Below, piece after piece: positions 25,147 to 33,348 of a DNA stretch of 64,000 nt. Every line of letters begins with the position of its first letter. Position 1 is the stretch's first letter. The notes under the pieces were generated by a model. That model was not told the origin of the DNA. It was given only the letters and a program-made list of their open reading frames with translations, and did no database searches. The translations under genes and the position numbers were made by a program. Origin of the DNA: Microbacterium sp. CSI-V (GTDB lineage Bacteria; Actinomycetota; Actinomycetes; Actinomycetales; Microbacteriaceae); assembly GCF_001984105.1 (NCBI RefSeq), contig NZ_MTQM01000007.1, forward strand, positions 62,001-126,000, given 5' to 3'.

Positions 25147-27261
25147 GTGACCGACACCGACGCCCGCCCCGTCCCTCCCGTCGCCTCCCGCCGCCTCACG
25201 GCGCGCACCCACCACGGTGACACCTTCGACGATCCGTACGAGTGGCTGCGCGCCAAGGACGACGCCGACGTCGTGGCCCACCTCGAGGCCGAGAACGCGT
25301 ACACCGATGCGCGCACCGCGCACCTGGCATCCCTGCGGGACGAGATCTTCGGCGAGATCAAGGGGCGCACGCTCGAGACCGACCTGTCGGTGCCCGCCCG
25401 TCGCGGCGAGTGGTGGTACTACGGCCGGACCATCGCCGGCGCGCAGTACGGCATCCAGTGCCGCGCCCCCCTCCGCTCCCCCGACGACTGGACGCCGCCG
25501 CAGCTCTCCCCCGACGTCGCCGTCCCCGGTGAGCAGATCCTCTTCGACGGGAACGTCGAAGCCGAGGGCACCGACTTCTTCTCCCTCGGAAGCTTCGAGG
25601 TGTCCAACGACGGAACCCGCATGCTCTACGGCGTCGACGTCGCCGGCGACGAGCGGTACACCGTGCGCGTCCGCGACCTCGCCACCGGAGAGAACCTCGT
25701 CGACGAGATCCCCGGCACCTTCTCCGGCGCCACGTTCTCCCCCGACGGCCGCTTCATCATCTACACCACCGTCGATGACGCGTGGCGCCCCGACACTGTG
25801 TGGCTGCACGAGATCGGTACGGGCGTGGATGCCGACGTGAAGCTGTTCCACGAACCCGACGAGCGGTACTGGGTGGGTGCGGACTTCACCCGCAGCGACC
25901 GCTACCTGGTGATCGGTGTGGGCTCCTCGATCACCTCGGAGGAGCGGCTCCTCGACGCCGACGACCTGCGCGGCGAGGCACGCGTCGTCTGGCCGCGCCG
26001 CGAGGGCGTGGAGTACTCGGTCGATCACGCCGTCGTCGACGGGGACGACGTGCTGTACATCCTCCACAACGACGGCGCGCTCGACTTCGAACTCGTCCGC
26101 GTCGCGGCATCCGATCCGGAGGGTGCGCGCGAGACGGTGATCGCCCATCGACCCGGCGAGCGCCTCCTGGGCGTCGACACGTTCCGCGACTGGGGAGTGG
26201 TGGCCTACCGCCGCGACGGTCTCGCGCGCCTCGGCCTGCTGTCCTACGGCGACGGGGCGGTGACCGAGATCACGTTCGACGAACCGCTCTACAGCGTCGG
26301 CACCGGCGGGAACCCCGAGTGGGCGCCGCCCGTGCTCCGCGTCGGTTACGGCTCGTTCGTGACGCCGGGCACCGTGTACGACTACGTCATCGACACCGGC
26401 GAGCTGCTGCTGCGCAAACGGCAGCCCGTCCTCGGCGGCTTCGACCCCGACGACTACGGCCAGGCCCGGGCGTGGGCGACCGCCGACGACGGCACCCGCG
26501 TGCCGGTGTCGCTGGTGTGGAAGCGCTCGTTCGGCGAGCCCGGTTCCTCGCCGCGGCCCGTCCACCTCTACGGCTACGGCTCCTACGAGCACTCGATCGA
26601 GCCCGGCTTCTCCGTTCCGCGTCTGTCGCTGCTGGACCGGGGCGTCGTCTTCGCCGTGGCTCACGTCCGCGGCGGCGGCGAGATGGGCCGCCAGTGGTAC
26701 GAGGACGGCAAGCTGCAGTCAAAGCGCAACACGTTCACCGACTTCGTGGCGGTCGCGCGGCACCTCGTGGCATCCGGGTACACCACCCCCGATCGCCTCG
26801 TCGCCGAGGGCGGGAGCGCCGGCGGCCTGCTGATGGGCGCGGTCGCCAACCTCGCGCCGGAGCTGTTCGCGGGCATCCTGGCCGACGTGCCGTTCGTCGA
26901 CGCGTTGACGACGATCCTCGACCCCTCCCTCCCGCTCACCGTGATCGAGTGGGACGAGTGGGGCGACCCCCTGCACGACGCCGACGTGTACGCGTATATG
27001 AAGTCGTACTCGCCGTACGAGAACGTCCGCGACGGGGTCCGGTACCCCCGCATCCTCGCGGTCACCTCCCTCAACGACACCCGCGTGCTGTACGTCGAGC
27101 CCGCCAAGTGGGTGCAGCGCCTGCGCGAGGTGGGCGCCGACGCGCTGCTGAAGTGCGAGATGGTCGCCGGGCACGGGGGCGTCAGCGGGCGCTACAACGC
27201 CTGGCGCGAGCGCGCGTTCGAGCTGGCCTGGCTGCTGGACGTGCTGGGGTTGGCGGAGTAA
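25147..27261 (+). CDS. ptrB: Oligopeptidase B (S9A prolyl oligopeptidase family)
   Basis: A 704-residue cytosolic serine peptidase cleaving short peptides, typically after Arg/Lys. The N-terminal beta-propeller (about 70-410) begins after DTFDDPYEWLRAKDD; the alpha/beta-hydrolase domain carries the nucleophile in EGGSAGGLLMGAV (Ser near 556), the Asp in TSLNDTRVLYVEPAKW (near 643) and the His in GHGGVSGRYNAW (near 675). GTG at 25147 is exactly 6 nt after TAGCGT (25135-25140), a leaderless start. Divergent from pit. Confidence 0.9.
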   Translation: MTDTDARPVPPVASRRLTARTHHGDTFDDPYEWLRAKDDADVVAHLEAENAYTDARTAHLASLRDEIFGEIKGRTLETDLSVPARRGEWWYYGRTIAGAQYGIQCRAPLRSPDDWTPPQLSPDVAVPGEQILFDGNVEAEGTDFFSLGSFEVSNDGTRMLYGVDVAGDERYTVRVRDLATGENLVDEIPGTFSGATFSPDGRFIIYTTVDDAWRPDTVWLHEIGTGVDADVKLFHEPDERYWVGADFTRSDRYLVIGVGSSITSEERLLDADDLRGEARVVWPRREGVEYSVDHAVVDGDDVLYILHNDGALDFELVRVAASDPEGARETVIAHRPGERLLGVDTFRDWGVVAYRRDGLARLGLLSYGDGAVTEITFDEPLYSVGTGGNPEWAPPVLRVGYGSFVTPGTVYDYVIDTGELLLRKRQPVLGGFDPDDYGQARAWATADDGTRVPVSLVWKRSFGEPGSSPRPVHLYGYGSYEHSIEPGFSVPRLSLLDRGVVFAVAHVRGGGEMGRQWYEDGKLQSKRNTFTDFVAVARHLVASGYTTPDRLVAEGGSAGGLLMGAVANLAPELFAGILADVPFVDALTTILDPSLPLTVIEWDEWGDPLHDADVYAYMKSYSPYENVRDGVRYPRILAVTSLNDTRVLYVEPAKWVQRLREVGADALLKCEMVAGHGGVSGRYNAWRERAFELAWLLDVLGLAE

Positions 27262-27280
27262 GCGGGGTCGCGGGGCTCGA

Positions 27281-27350
27281 TAACAGGCATTTCGCTGAGA
27301 ACAGGCCGATTTCGTCCGATTCGGCCTGTTCTTGCGACATCCCCTGTTTT
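27281..27350. repeat. Nested palindrome A (AACAGGC half-sites), upstream of the DUF559 gene
   Basis: Inner arms AGAACAGGCCGA (27298-27309) and TCGGCCTGTTCT (27321-27332), 12 bp perfect with an 11-nt loop, are flanked by outer half-sites AACAGG (27282-27287) and CCTGTT (27343-27348) plus TCGC/GCGA pairs. The order is forward, forward, reverse, reverse. It lies between the oligopeptidase stop and the DUF559 gene start. Confidence 0.88.
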
Positions 27351-27475
27351 CAGGACAATCCTGTGGATGCCACTGAGCCGCGGCCGCTCCTCCCCAGATG
27401 CGCATGACGGGTTCACTGTCCACATTGCGGAGGATTCGTCCCGCCGCGCGGCCGGGCGGCAGCGAGGGTAGGGAG

Positions 27476-28315
27476 ATGAGCTCCTCCCTCCTCCCGTGGC
27501 TCACCGGGCACGGCGGCGTTGCGCACACCTCCGTCCTCCGAGCCGCCGGCTTCGGTACTCGCTCTATCGCCACCGCCGTGGCAGAGGGAGCAGTCGTCCG
27601 CATCCGGCGCTCGTGGATCGCGGCGCCGGATTGCTCAGCGGGGCGGAGGGCGGCGGCATCCGTCGGCGGACGGTTGACGTGCGTGAGCGCGGCGCGGGAA
27701 CGCGGCCTCTGGACTCCCCGCACGGACGAGCACCATGTCTGGGTACCGTCGACGGCGTCGCGTTTGGAGCACGGCGGGCTGAAGGTGCATTGCGCGACCC
27801 CGCCCGTGTCGCTACCGCGCACCGACCCTGACGAGTCGATGATCAACGTGCTCTTCCACGTCTCTCGGTGCATGCCGCGCGTGGACGCGCTCGCCGTGTG
27901 GGAGTCCGCCCTGCGTACCGGGGCCGTGGACGCGGCGATCTTGAGTTCGGTGCGCTGGGGATCAGCCCGCGCTCGCGCCTACGCCACAGCGGCCGGACAC
28001 CTTTCCGACTCGGGACTGGAGACGCACTTCCGAGAACTCATGGCCTCGATCGGGGTGGTGATCCGCCAGCAGGTCTGGATCGATGGCCACCCCGTCGACG
28101 GGCTCATCGGCGACAGCCTGGTCGTTCAGATAGACGGGTTCGCTCATCACCGCTCCGCCGACCGCCGCCGCGATCTTCGGCAAGATGCTCGGCTCATCCT
28201 GCGCGGATACACCGTTCTGCGCTTCGACTACGTGCAGGTGTTGTTCGATCCGGAGTACGTCATCGAAACGGTCCGCATGGCCATGGCCCAGCGCCGCCAC
28301 CTCGCTGCGAGTTGA
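27476..28315 (+). CDS. AbiEi-like/DUF559 (Vsr-type PD-(D/E)XK) protein
   Basis: A 279-residue protein in two parts. Residues 1-110 look like the winged-helix AbiEi/type IV antitoxin-like N-terminus (GGVAHTSVLRAAGFGTRSIATAV, GAVVRIRRSWIA). Residues about 175-275 are a DUF559 domain, a Vsr/very-short-patch-repair-like nuclease fold: SGLETHFRELM (Glu), HPVDGLIGDSLVVQIDG (Asp and ID), RRRDLRQDARLILRGYTVLRFDY. Such proteins are common in Actinobacteria without a known role. The ATG at 27476 has an AGGG-type Shine-Dalgarno near 27464. The gene is bracketed by one AACAGGC nested palindrome upstream and two downstream. Whether it acts on them is inference. Confidence 0.8.
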   Translation: MSSSLLPWLTGHGGVAHTSVLRAAGFGTRSIATAVAEGAVVRIRRSWIAAPDCSAGRRAAASVGGRLTCVSAARERGLWTPRTDEHHVWVPSTASRLEHGGLKVHCATPPVSLPRTDPDESMINVLFHVSRCMPRVDALAVWESALRTGAVDAAILSSVRWGSARARAYATAAGHLSDSGLETHFRELMASIGVVIRQQVWIDGHPVDGLIGDSLVVQIDGFAHHRSADRRRDLRQDARLILRGYTVLRFDYVQVLFDPEYVIETVRMAMAQRRHLAAS

Positions 28316-28340
28316 GGCGGGCGCGCGAGGCGTCGCAGTG

Positions 28341-28415
28341 GCGAACACAGGCGATGTATCCAGAACAGGCCCATTGTGGGCTGATCGGCCTGTATTCAGC
28401 GCTTCGCCTGTTCTC
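28341..28415. repeat. Nested palindrome B (AACAGGC half-sites)
   Basis: Outer arms ACAGGCGA (28347-28354) and TCGCCTGT (28404-28411), 8 bp perfect, enclose inner arms ACAGGCC (28365-28371) and GGCCTGT (28387-28393). Same four-half-site order as element A. It starts 26 nt after the DUF559 stop. Confidence 0.85.
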
Positions 28416-28500
28416 AGCGCAAGACACCGCGCGCGCAGTTTCGCGGCGCCGCGCAGCTCCGCCGCATCCCCGTGTCGTCGTGGACGGCCGCTGCTGCGAT

Positions 28501-28575
28501 GAAAACAGGCGCTGTGCCCGCGACAGGCGGATCGCTTCGATATGCGCCTGTTCTCGACGCGCCACCTGTTCTCGG
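28501..28575. repeat. Nested palindrome C (AACAGGC half-sites)
   Basis: Outer AACAGG (28504-28509) and CCTGTT (28565-28570) enclose inner ACAGGCG (28523-28529) and CGCCTGT (28545-28551), with a small central hairpin ATCG-ctt-CGAT (28531-28541). The same architecture as A and B, 85 bp after B. Confidence 0.85.
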
Positions 28576-28609
28576 CCCGCAGGGGCACGCCGCACACCGG
28601 AGACGACGA

Positions 28610-28640
28610 CGCCCCGCCCCGGGCGAGCGGGACGGGGCGA
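28610..28640 (-). terminator. pfkA: pfkA terminator hairpin
   Basis: CGCCCCGCCC (28610-28619) pairs with GGGACGGGGCG (28629-28639) with one mismatch, just past the pfkA stop on the minus strand. Confidence 0.6.
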
Positions 28641-28653
28641 CGGATGCCAGGAC

Positions 28654-29682
28654 TCAGCCGAAGAGCGCGGCGGCCTCTTCGTAGCGGTACAGGGGCACGC
28701 TGTTGAGCTCGCCGAGCGCGTCGGCGAACGGCACGCGGATGATGTCGGTGCCGCGCATGGCGACCATCTGCCCCCAGGCGCCCTCCGCGAGGGCGTCGGC
28801 GGCGTGGAGCCCGAGACGCGTCGCGAGCACGCGGTCGAACGCCGAGGGCGAACCGCCGCGCTGGATGTGCCCGAGCACCGTGGCGCGGGTCTCGATGCCG
28901 GTCAGGCGCTCGATCTCGGGGGCCAGCAGTTCGCCGATGCCGCCGAGGCGGGGGCGGTTGAAGGCATCCAGGCCCTTGTCACTGAAGGCCTCGTCCATGC
29001 CGGTGAGCTTGAATCCCTCGGACACGACCACCAGCGGCGCGCGGCCGCGGTCGTGGGCGCGCGTGACCTGCTCGACGATCTCGTCGATGGACATCGGAAC
29101 CTCGGGGATGCAGATGACGTGGGCGCCGGCGGCGATGCCGGCGTGCAGCGCGATCCAGCCGACGTGACGGCCCATGACCTCGGCCACCATGCAGCGCTGG
29201 TGCGAGTCGCCGGTGGTGCGGAGGCGGTCCATGGCATCCGTGGCGATGTTGACGGCGGTGTCGAAACCGAACGAGTAGTCGGTCGCCCGGAGGTCGTTGT
29301 CGATCGTCTTGGGGACGCCGAGGACGTTGATGCCGTCCTTGGACAGGCGGTCGGCGGCGGCGAGCGTGCCCTCGCCGCCGATCGCGACGATGCCGTCGAT
29401 GCGGTGGCCGTACAGGGTCTTGGAGATGTTCTCGGCTCCGCCGCGCACACCCTCGTACGGGTTCGTGCGGCTCGTGCCGAGGATCGTGCCGCCGACCTTC
29501 GACAGACCCTTCACCTCGTGACGCGTCAGCGGGAAGAAGTCGCCGTCGACGACTCCGCGCCACCCGTCGCGGATGCCGACGAACTCGATGTCGTAGTTGG
29601 TGGTGCCCTTGAGCACGACGCCACGGATGACGGCGTTCAGCCCGGGGCAGTCTCCGCCACTGGTCAGGATGCCGATCTTCAT
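28654..29682 (-). CDS. pfkA: 6-phosphofructokinase
   Basis: A 342-residue group A phosphofructokinase of glycolysis. Conserved blocks: TSGGDCPGLNAVIRG, GTSRTNPYEG, VAIGGEGTLAAADRL, GVPKTIDNDL, EVMGRHVGWIALHAG and GHIQRGGSPSAFDR. At the two donor-determining positions it has Gly (GGEG) and Lys (PKTIDND), the combination known from actinobacterial ATP-dependent enzymes such as those of Streptomyces, whereas PPi-dependent forms carry Asp at the first. ATP is therefore the likely donor. The ATG at 29682 has GAGG 8 nt upstream (revcomp of 29691-29694). It ends in a hairpin terminator. Confidence 0.93.
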   Translation of the reverse strand: MKIGILTSGGDCPGLNAVIRGVVLKGTTNYDIEFVGIRDGWRGVVDGDFFPLTRHEVKGLSKVGGTILGTSRTNPYEGVRGGAENISKTLYGHRIDGIVAIGGEGTLAAADRLSKDGINVLGVPKTIDNDLRATDYSFGFDTAVNIATDAMDRLRTTGDSHQRCMVAEVMGRHVGWIALHAGIAAGAHVICIPEVPMSIDEIVEQVTRAHDRGRAPLVVVSEGFKLTGMDEAFSDKGLDAFNRPRLGGIGELLAPEIERLTGIETRATVLGHIQRGGSPSAFDRVLATRLGLHAADALAEGAWGQMVAMRGTDIIRVPFADALGELNSVPLYRYEEAAALFG

Positions 29683-29776
29683 GCTGGAACCTCGCTATTG
29701 GGGATGATCGAGTCGGCGACGCTGCCGCGTTCGACACTAGCGCCCCACCCCGCGCGCCCGCCAAACGGGGGACGGC

Positions 29777-30847
29777 TCACGCGGGATGCCATGACCCGGA
29801 GGCCTCGTCGCGCACCCGGTGCTCGTCGGGGCCGGCCGGGCTCACCGGGTCGAACCAGAACGTCTCGTCGGGCGACCACCCGGCCATCACACTCATCCCG
29901 ATGTCTCCCACGACGATCCCCCTTCCCGCGGTCGCCAGGTACCCGGCGACGCTCACGTGCACGCCGACCGCCTCCTCCGCGACCGAGGCCCAGTCCGGTT
30001 GCACCCAGACGCCGCGGTGATCGGCGATGTGCTCCCAGTCTCCGCGCCGCGACGCGGTGACGACGAGAGGATGCCGCTCACACAGGGCCGCCCAGTCCTC
30101 GGGGCCGGCGACCTCCACCACCGGGCCCTCGGGAACGACGACCCGGCGGACGCGAGCGGACTGCCAGCCCATCCCGTCTTCGACGTAGCGCAGTCGCAGT
30201 GGCTCCCGAGGCCGCCCCGCCCCGGTGGTCACGGGGCACACCCGAGGCGGGGTCGACCACCACGTTCCGCTCCATCGCTCGCCGGGATCCCGCGCCGCCG
30301 ACGCGACCTCGTGCCTCATCGTGTCCGTCCGCCACCGTCGGATGAGCGAGCGCGGATCCGCGGCGGGCACGTCCGCGCCGTCGAACTGCACCGTCCACTG
30401 GTCGTCGGGGTCTATGCGGTGGCCCCACGTCTGGCCGTGGGGCGACCGGGAGAGCTCGATCGCGACGGCTGCGAGCACGGGGGTCATCGCGTCCTCCGCG
30501 GCAAGCGCGTCGGTGCCGTCCGGCGGCTGCCAGTACATGGCCGCGTCGACGGAGGCCTCGAGGGCGTCGCCGAGGACGGCGGGCGTGACCGCGGGCACCG
30601 GGAGCGCGGCGAGCGCCGCCGCCGCGTCGCGCGCGGTCACCTCCGGCTCTACGAACGGCTCGGACCCGTCGCTGAACGAGAGCAGCACACTCGCCCCTCG
30701 CTCGCGCCCGTGCGCCGCCCAGAACACCGCCTGCACGGCGTCCCGCGCCTCGGGCGTGTCGGCGCGACGCGCCCCCTCCAGAAGGATCTCCAGGCACAGC
30801 CGCCGCCCGCGCGGGCCGTCGAGCAGTGCGGAGGCATCCAGGGGCAT
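29777..30847 (-). CDS. Conserved hypothetical protein of 356 residues
   Basis: Not recognised. A soluble, Trp-rich (about 17 Trp) acidic protein with no signal peptide or membrane segment. The first half is helical (LLDGPRGRRLCLEILLEGARR, VQAVFWAAHGRERG), the second half beta-rich (QWTVQFDGADV, RWSGTWWSTPPRVCP, GIVVGDIGMSVMAGWSPDETFWFDP). The ATG at 30847 is exactly 6 nt after TAGGGT, and coding character is clear. It is a single-gene unit between pfkA and the SNF2 helicase; context gives no functional clue. Confidence 0.75.
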   Translation of the reverse strand: MPLDASALLDGPRGRRLCLEILLEGARRADTPEARDAVQAVFWAAHGRERGASVLLSFSDGSEPFVEPEVTARDAAAALAALPVPAVTPAVLGDALEASVDAAMYWQPPDGTDALAAEDAMTPVLAAVAIELSRSPHGQTWGHRIDPDDQWTVQFDGADVPAADPRSLIRRWRTDTMRHEVASAARDPGERWSGTWWSTPPRVCPVTTGAGRPREPLRLRYVEDGMGWQSARVRRVVVPEGPVVEVAGPEDWAALCERHPLVVTASRRGDWEHIADHRGVWVQPDWASVAEEAVGVHVSVAGYLATAGRGIVVGDIGMSVMAGWSPDETFWFDPVSPAGPDEHRVRDEASGSWHPA

Positions 30848-30908
30848 GCCCCGACCCTAGCGACCCCGCCCGACACGGCATCCGGGTCCGCGGACCCGCG
30901 GCACGACA

Positions 30909-30941
30909 CACGAACGCCCCGGCGGCACCGGGGCGTTCGTG
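30909..30941 (-). terminator. Terminator of the SNF2 helicase gene
   Basis: A perfect 14-bp stem around CGAACGCCCCGG (30911-30922) and its complement (30928-30939), loop 5 nt, 8 bp past the helicase stop on the minus strand. Confidence 0.85.
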
Positions 30942-30948
30942 GGAAGGG

Positions 30949-33105
30949 TCAGGCCCCGAGCGCCTGCCGCAGCAGGTGCATGAGGGCGGACAGCTGCACG
31001 GAGTCGCTCGAGCCGGGCTCGATGGCGAGGCCGTCGAGCGCGCGCTGCGCCAGGCCCTCCTTCGAGTCGATGAGCTCGGCGATCTTGGTGTCGATGGTGT
31101 GCGCGGCGATGATGCGCCACGCGGTGACCGGCTCGTCCTGTCCGATACGGTGCACGCGGTCGATCGCCTGCGTCTGCTCGGCGGCGGTCCACGACAGCTC
31201 GGCGAGCACGACGTTGGACGCCGCCTGCATGTTCAGCCCCACACCGGCGGCGGTGAGCGAACACACCGCGATCCCGACGGACGGGTCGGTGTTGAACGCG
31301 TCGATCGCCGCCTGGCGGGCCGTGGAGGTCTGATCTCCGCGCACCGACACCGAGGTGAGCCCGGACGCCTTGAAGTGCGCCTCCGCGGCATCCATGACGT
31401 CGATGTGCTTGGCGAAGAAGACGACCTTGCCGACCGATCGCTGCAGCTGCACGGCGTAGTCCGCGGCGAGCTGCGCCTTGGCCTGACCGATGCGACGGAC
31501 CATCGTGAAGACGTTCTCGGAGCCGGTTCCGGCGGCCTTGCTCTCTTCCAGTTCGCCGTGCGCGACGAGGCGCACGATGTCCTCGTCGATCTCGCCCGGC
31601 GCGAGCCCGCGGTCGCCGCGGGCCTCGATGATGCGGCGGTACTTCGCCGCGAGGCGCGCCCCGAGCTCGCGCTCGGCGTGGCGGATCGACCGACCGTACT
31701 CGTCGTCGAGCTCGACGGGGAGGTCGGCGATGAGCTTGTCGGGCAGGTCGGCGGCGACGTCCTTCTTCTTCCGACGCACGATGCCCATGGAGATCACGGC
31801 CTCGCGCGCTTCGGGGTAGAACGCCTTGTCCGCGGGGGTGAGGCCCGTGGCATCCAGCTTCGCCATCAGCTCCGCGCCCGGCTTCTCGCCGTTCGTCCAG
31901 CCGAGGAAACGCCAGATCGCGTCGAAGTCTTCGACGTCGTTGATCAGCGGGGTACCCGTGAGGGCGAGCAGCAGCGGATCGCGCGTCTGCTGACGGACAC
32001 GGGATGCCAGCGCGAGGACGTTCTGCGACCGCTGCGACGACAGGTTCTTGATGAAATGCGCCTCGTCGACCGCGATGCCCTTGAGGCCGATCGACGACAG
32101 CCACGACAGGTGCCGGTCGAGGATCTCGTAGTTGACGATGAACACGTCCGCGAACGCGTCGATGTCGGCGCCGCTGCCGGAGATCACCGTGGCGCGGCGG
32201 TGCGGCGTCCAGCGCTGCACCTCGCGCGCCCAGTTCATCTTCACGACGTTGGGGACGACGACCAGCAGCGGGTAGGCCTCGGCGACCGACGCCGCGAGCA
32301 CCGATTCGGCCGTCTTGCCGAGGCCCGGCTCGTCGGCCAGCAGGAACGAGCGGTGCCCCTGACGGACGGCCTCGAGGAAGCGGGACTGGTGGGGCATGAC
32401 CTCGAGGCCGCGCGGCGAGAGCCGATCGAACTCGGGGACGGGCGGCAGATCCATGCTGGCGGCCGAACCTCCGGCGCCGGTCTCGAACGCCTTGTACAGC
32501 GGACCCATGAGCTCCCAGCCGTCGAGGCGGCGTCGGGGGGCGTCACCGGTGGCGCGCGGGGTGAGGTCGGGCGGGAGGAACGGGTTCGCCATCTGCCGCG
32601 CCTCGATCGAGGGCGGGACGACCTGCTTCTCGGCGAGCGCCGCGGGGACGACCGGCGAGACCTTCGGGGCGTTGTCGGTGATGATCAGCTCGTCCGGGGG
32701 CAGGTCGGCGCCGGACTCCAGCAGCCAGTCCCGGCGCATGCGGCGCGCGACGGGCGACGTGGCCTGGTCGACCTCGAGGAGCTGGATCAGCGACGTGTCG
32801 CGCGCGGCGGTCTTGGCCAGGATCGTGGCCACACCGTCGAGGCGCTTGAGCAGCTCGGAGCGCGCGGCGTCGGTGATCTCGGTGTCGGCCTTCACCCGGG
32901 CTCGCTCCTCGCGGACGAGGAAGGCGATGACCTGGAACTTCACGCGGTTGGTCGGGCCGAGCTTGCCGCGTTGGGCCTTGGCTTCGACCTCGCGAACCTT
33001 GCGGGCGAGGATGGGGATGACAGGGGCCTCGTCATCGCGACGGGATGACGAGGTCTTGCGGCGCCGTTGGCTCGAGCCTCGGGCGGCGGTTGCCGTGGTC
33101 GGCAT
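30949..33105 (-). CDS. SNF2-family DEAD/DEAH box helicase
   Basis: A 718-residue Swi2/Snf2 ATPase. After a basic, low-complexity start (about 1-30) and a 220-residue N-terminal region, the helicase core shows motif I DEPGLGKTAES (near 258), motif II VDEAHFIK (near 348), motif III LTGTPLIND, and motif VI RVHRIGQDEP (near 650), with VSVRGDQTSTARQAAIDAFN as motif IV/V region. The form resembles the SMARCAL1/ZRANB3-like branch. Actinobacterial members are proposed to translocate on DNA or remodel stalled forks or polymerase; no partner is visible. ATG at 33105 with GGAGGAG about 5 nt upstream (revcomp of about 33110-33116). Confidence 0.87.
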   Translation of the reverse strand: MPTTATAARGSSQRRRKTSSSRRDDEAPVIPILARKVREVEAKAQRGKLGPTNRVKFQVIAFLVREERARVKADTEITDAARSELLKRLDGVATILAKTAARDTSLIQLLEVDQATSPVARRMRRDWLLESGADLPPDELIITDNAPKVSPVVPAALAEKQVVPPSIEARQMANPFLPPDLTPRATGDAPRRRLDGWELMGPLYKAFETGAGGSAASMDLPPVPEFDRLSPRGLEVMPHQSRFLEAVRQGHRSFLLADEPGLGKTAESVLAASVAEAYPLLVVVPNVVKMNWAREVQRWTPHRRATVISGSGADIDAFADVFIVNYEILDRHLSWLSSIGLKGIAVDEAHFIKNLSSQRSQNVLALASRVRQQTRDPLLLALTGTPLINDVEDFDAIWRFLGWTNGEKPGAELMAKLDATGLTPADKAFYPEAREAVISMGIVRRKKKDVAADLPDKLIADLPVELDDEYGRSIRHAERELGARLAAKYRRIIEARGDRGLAPGEIDEDIVRLVAHGELEESKAAGTGSENVFTMVRRIGQAKAQLAADYAVQLQRSVGKVVFFAKHIDVMDAAEAHFKASGLTSVSVRGDQTSTARQAAIDAFNTDPSVGIAVCSLTAAGVGLNMQAASNVVLAELSWTAAEQTQAIDRVHRIGQDEPVTAWRIIAAHTIDTKIAELIDSKEGLAQRALDGLAIEPGSSDSVQLSALMHLLRQALGA

Positions 33106-33348
33106 GCTCCTCCTGAGCGTGTCGTCCGGATGTGTCCGGGACGTCCCGGCCGGTGGCCGGTGGATCAGTGACCCCGGAGGATGCCGCGAGACTCACCGCC
33201 GGAGCGGCAGCGTCTGCGACCCGCAACGCGTCTTCACCGGAACGGCTCGCGAGGAGGCGGGTGACGGGGTCGATACCATTCTAGCGCGTCGCCGGGGGGT
33301 CCTGCCGTACCCACCCACGCGCGCCGCGGCCGCACCTACGCTGAGGGA

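Larger units (their letters stand above)
28316..28653. other. Intergenic region with two nested palindromes and the pfkA terminator
   Basis: About 340 bases without a gene between the DUF559 stop and the pfkA stop (minus strand). It contains elements B (28341-28415) and C (28501-28575), annotated separately, and the terminator at 28610-28640. The stretch 28416-28500 between B and C is unremarkable. Confidence 0.7.

Noticed and set aside
30826..33048. A 740-codon plus-strand open frame opposite the SNF2 helicase
   Set aside because: Antisense shadow in a GC-rich gene; the helicase motifs are all on the minus strand.
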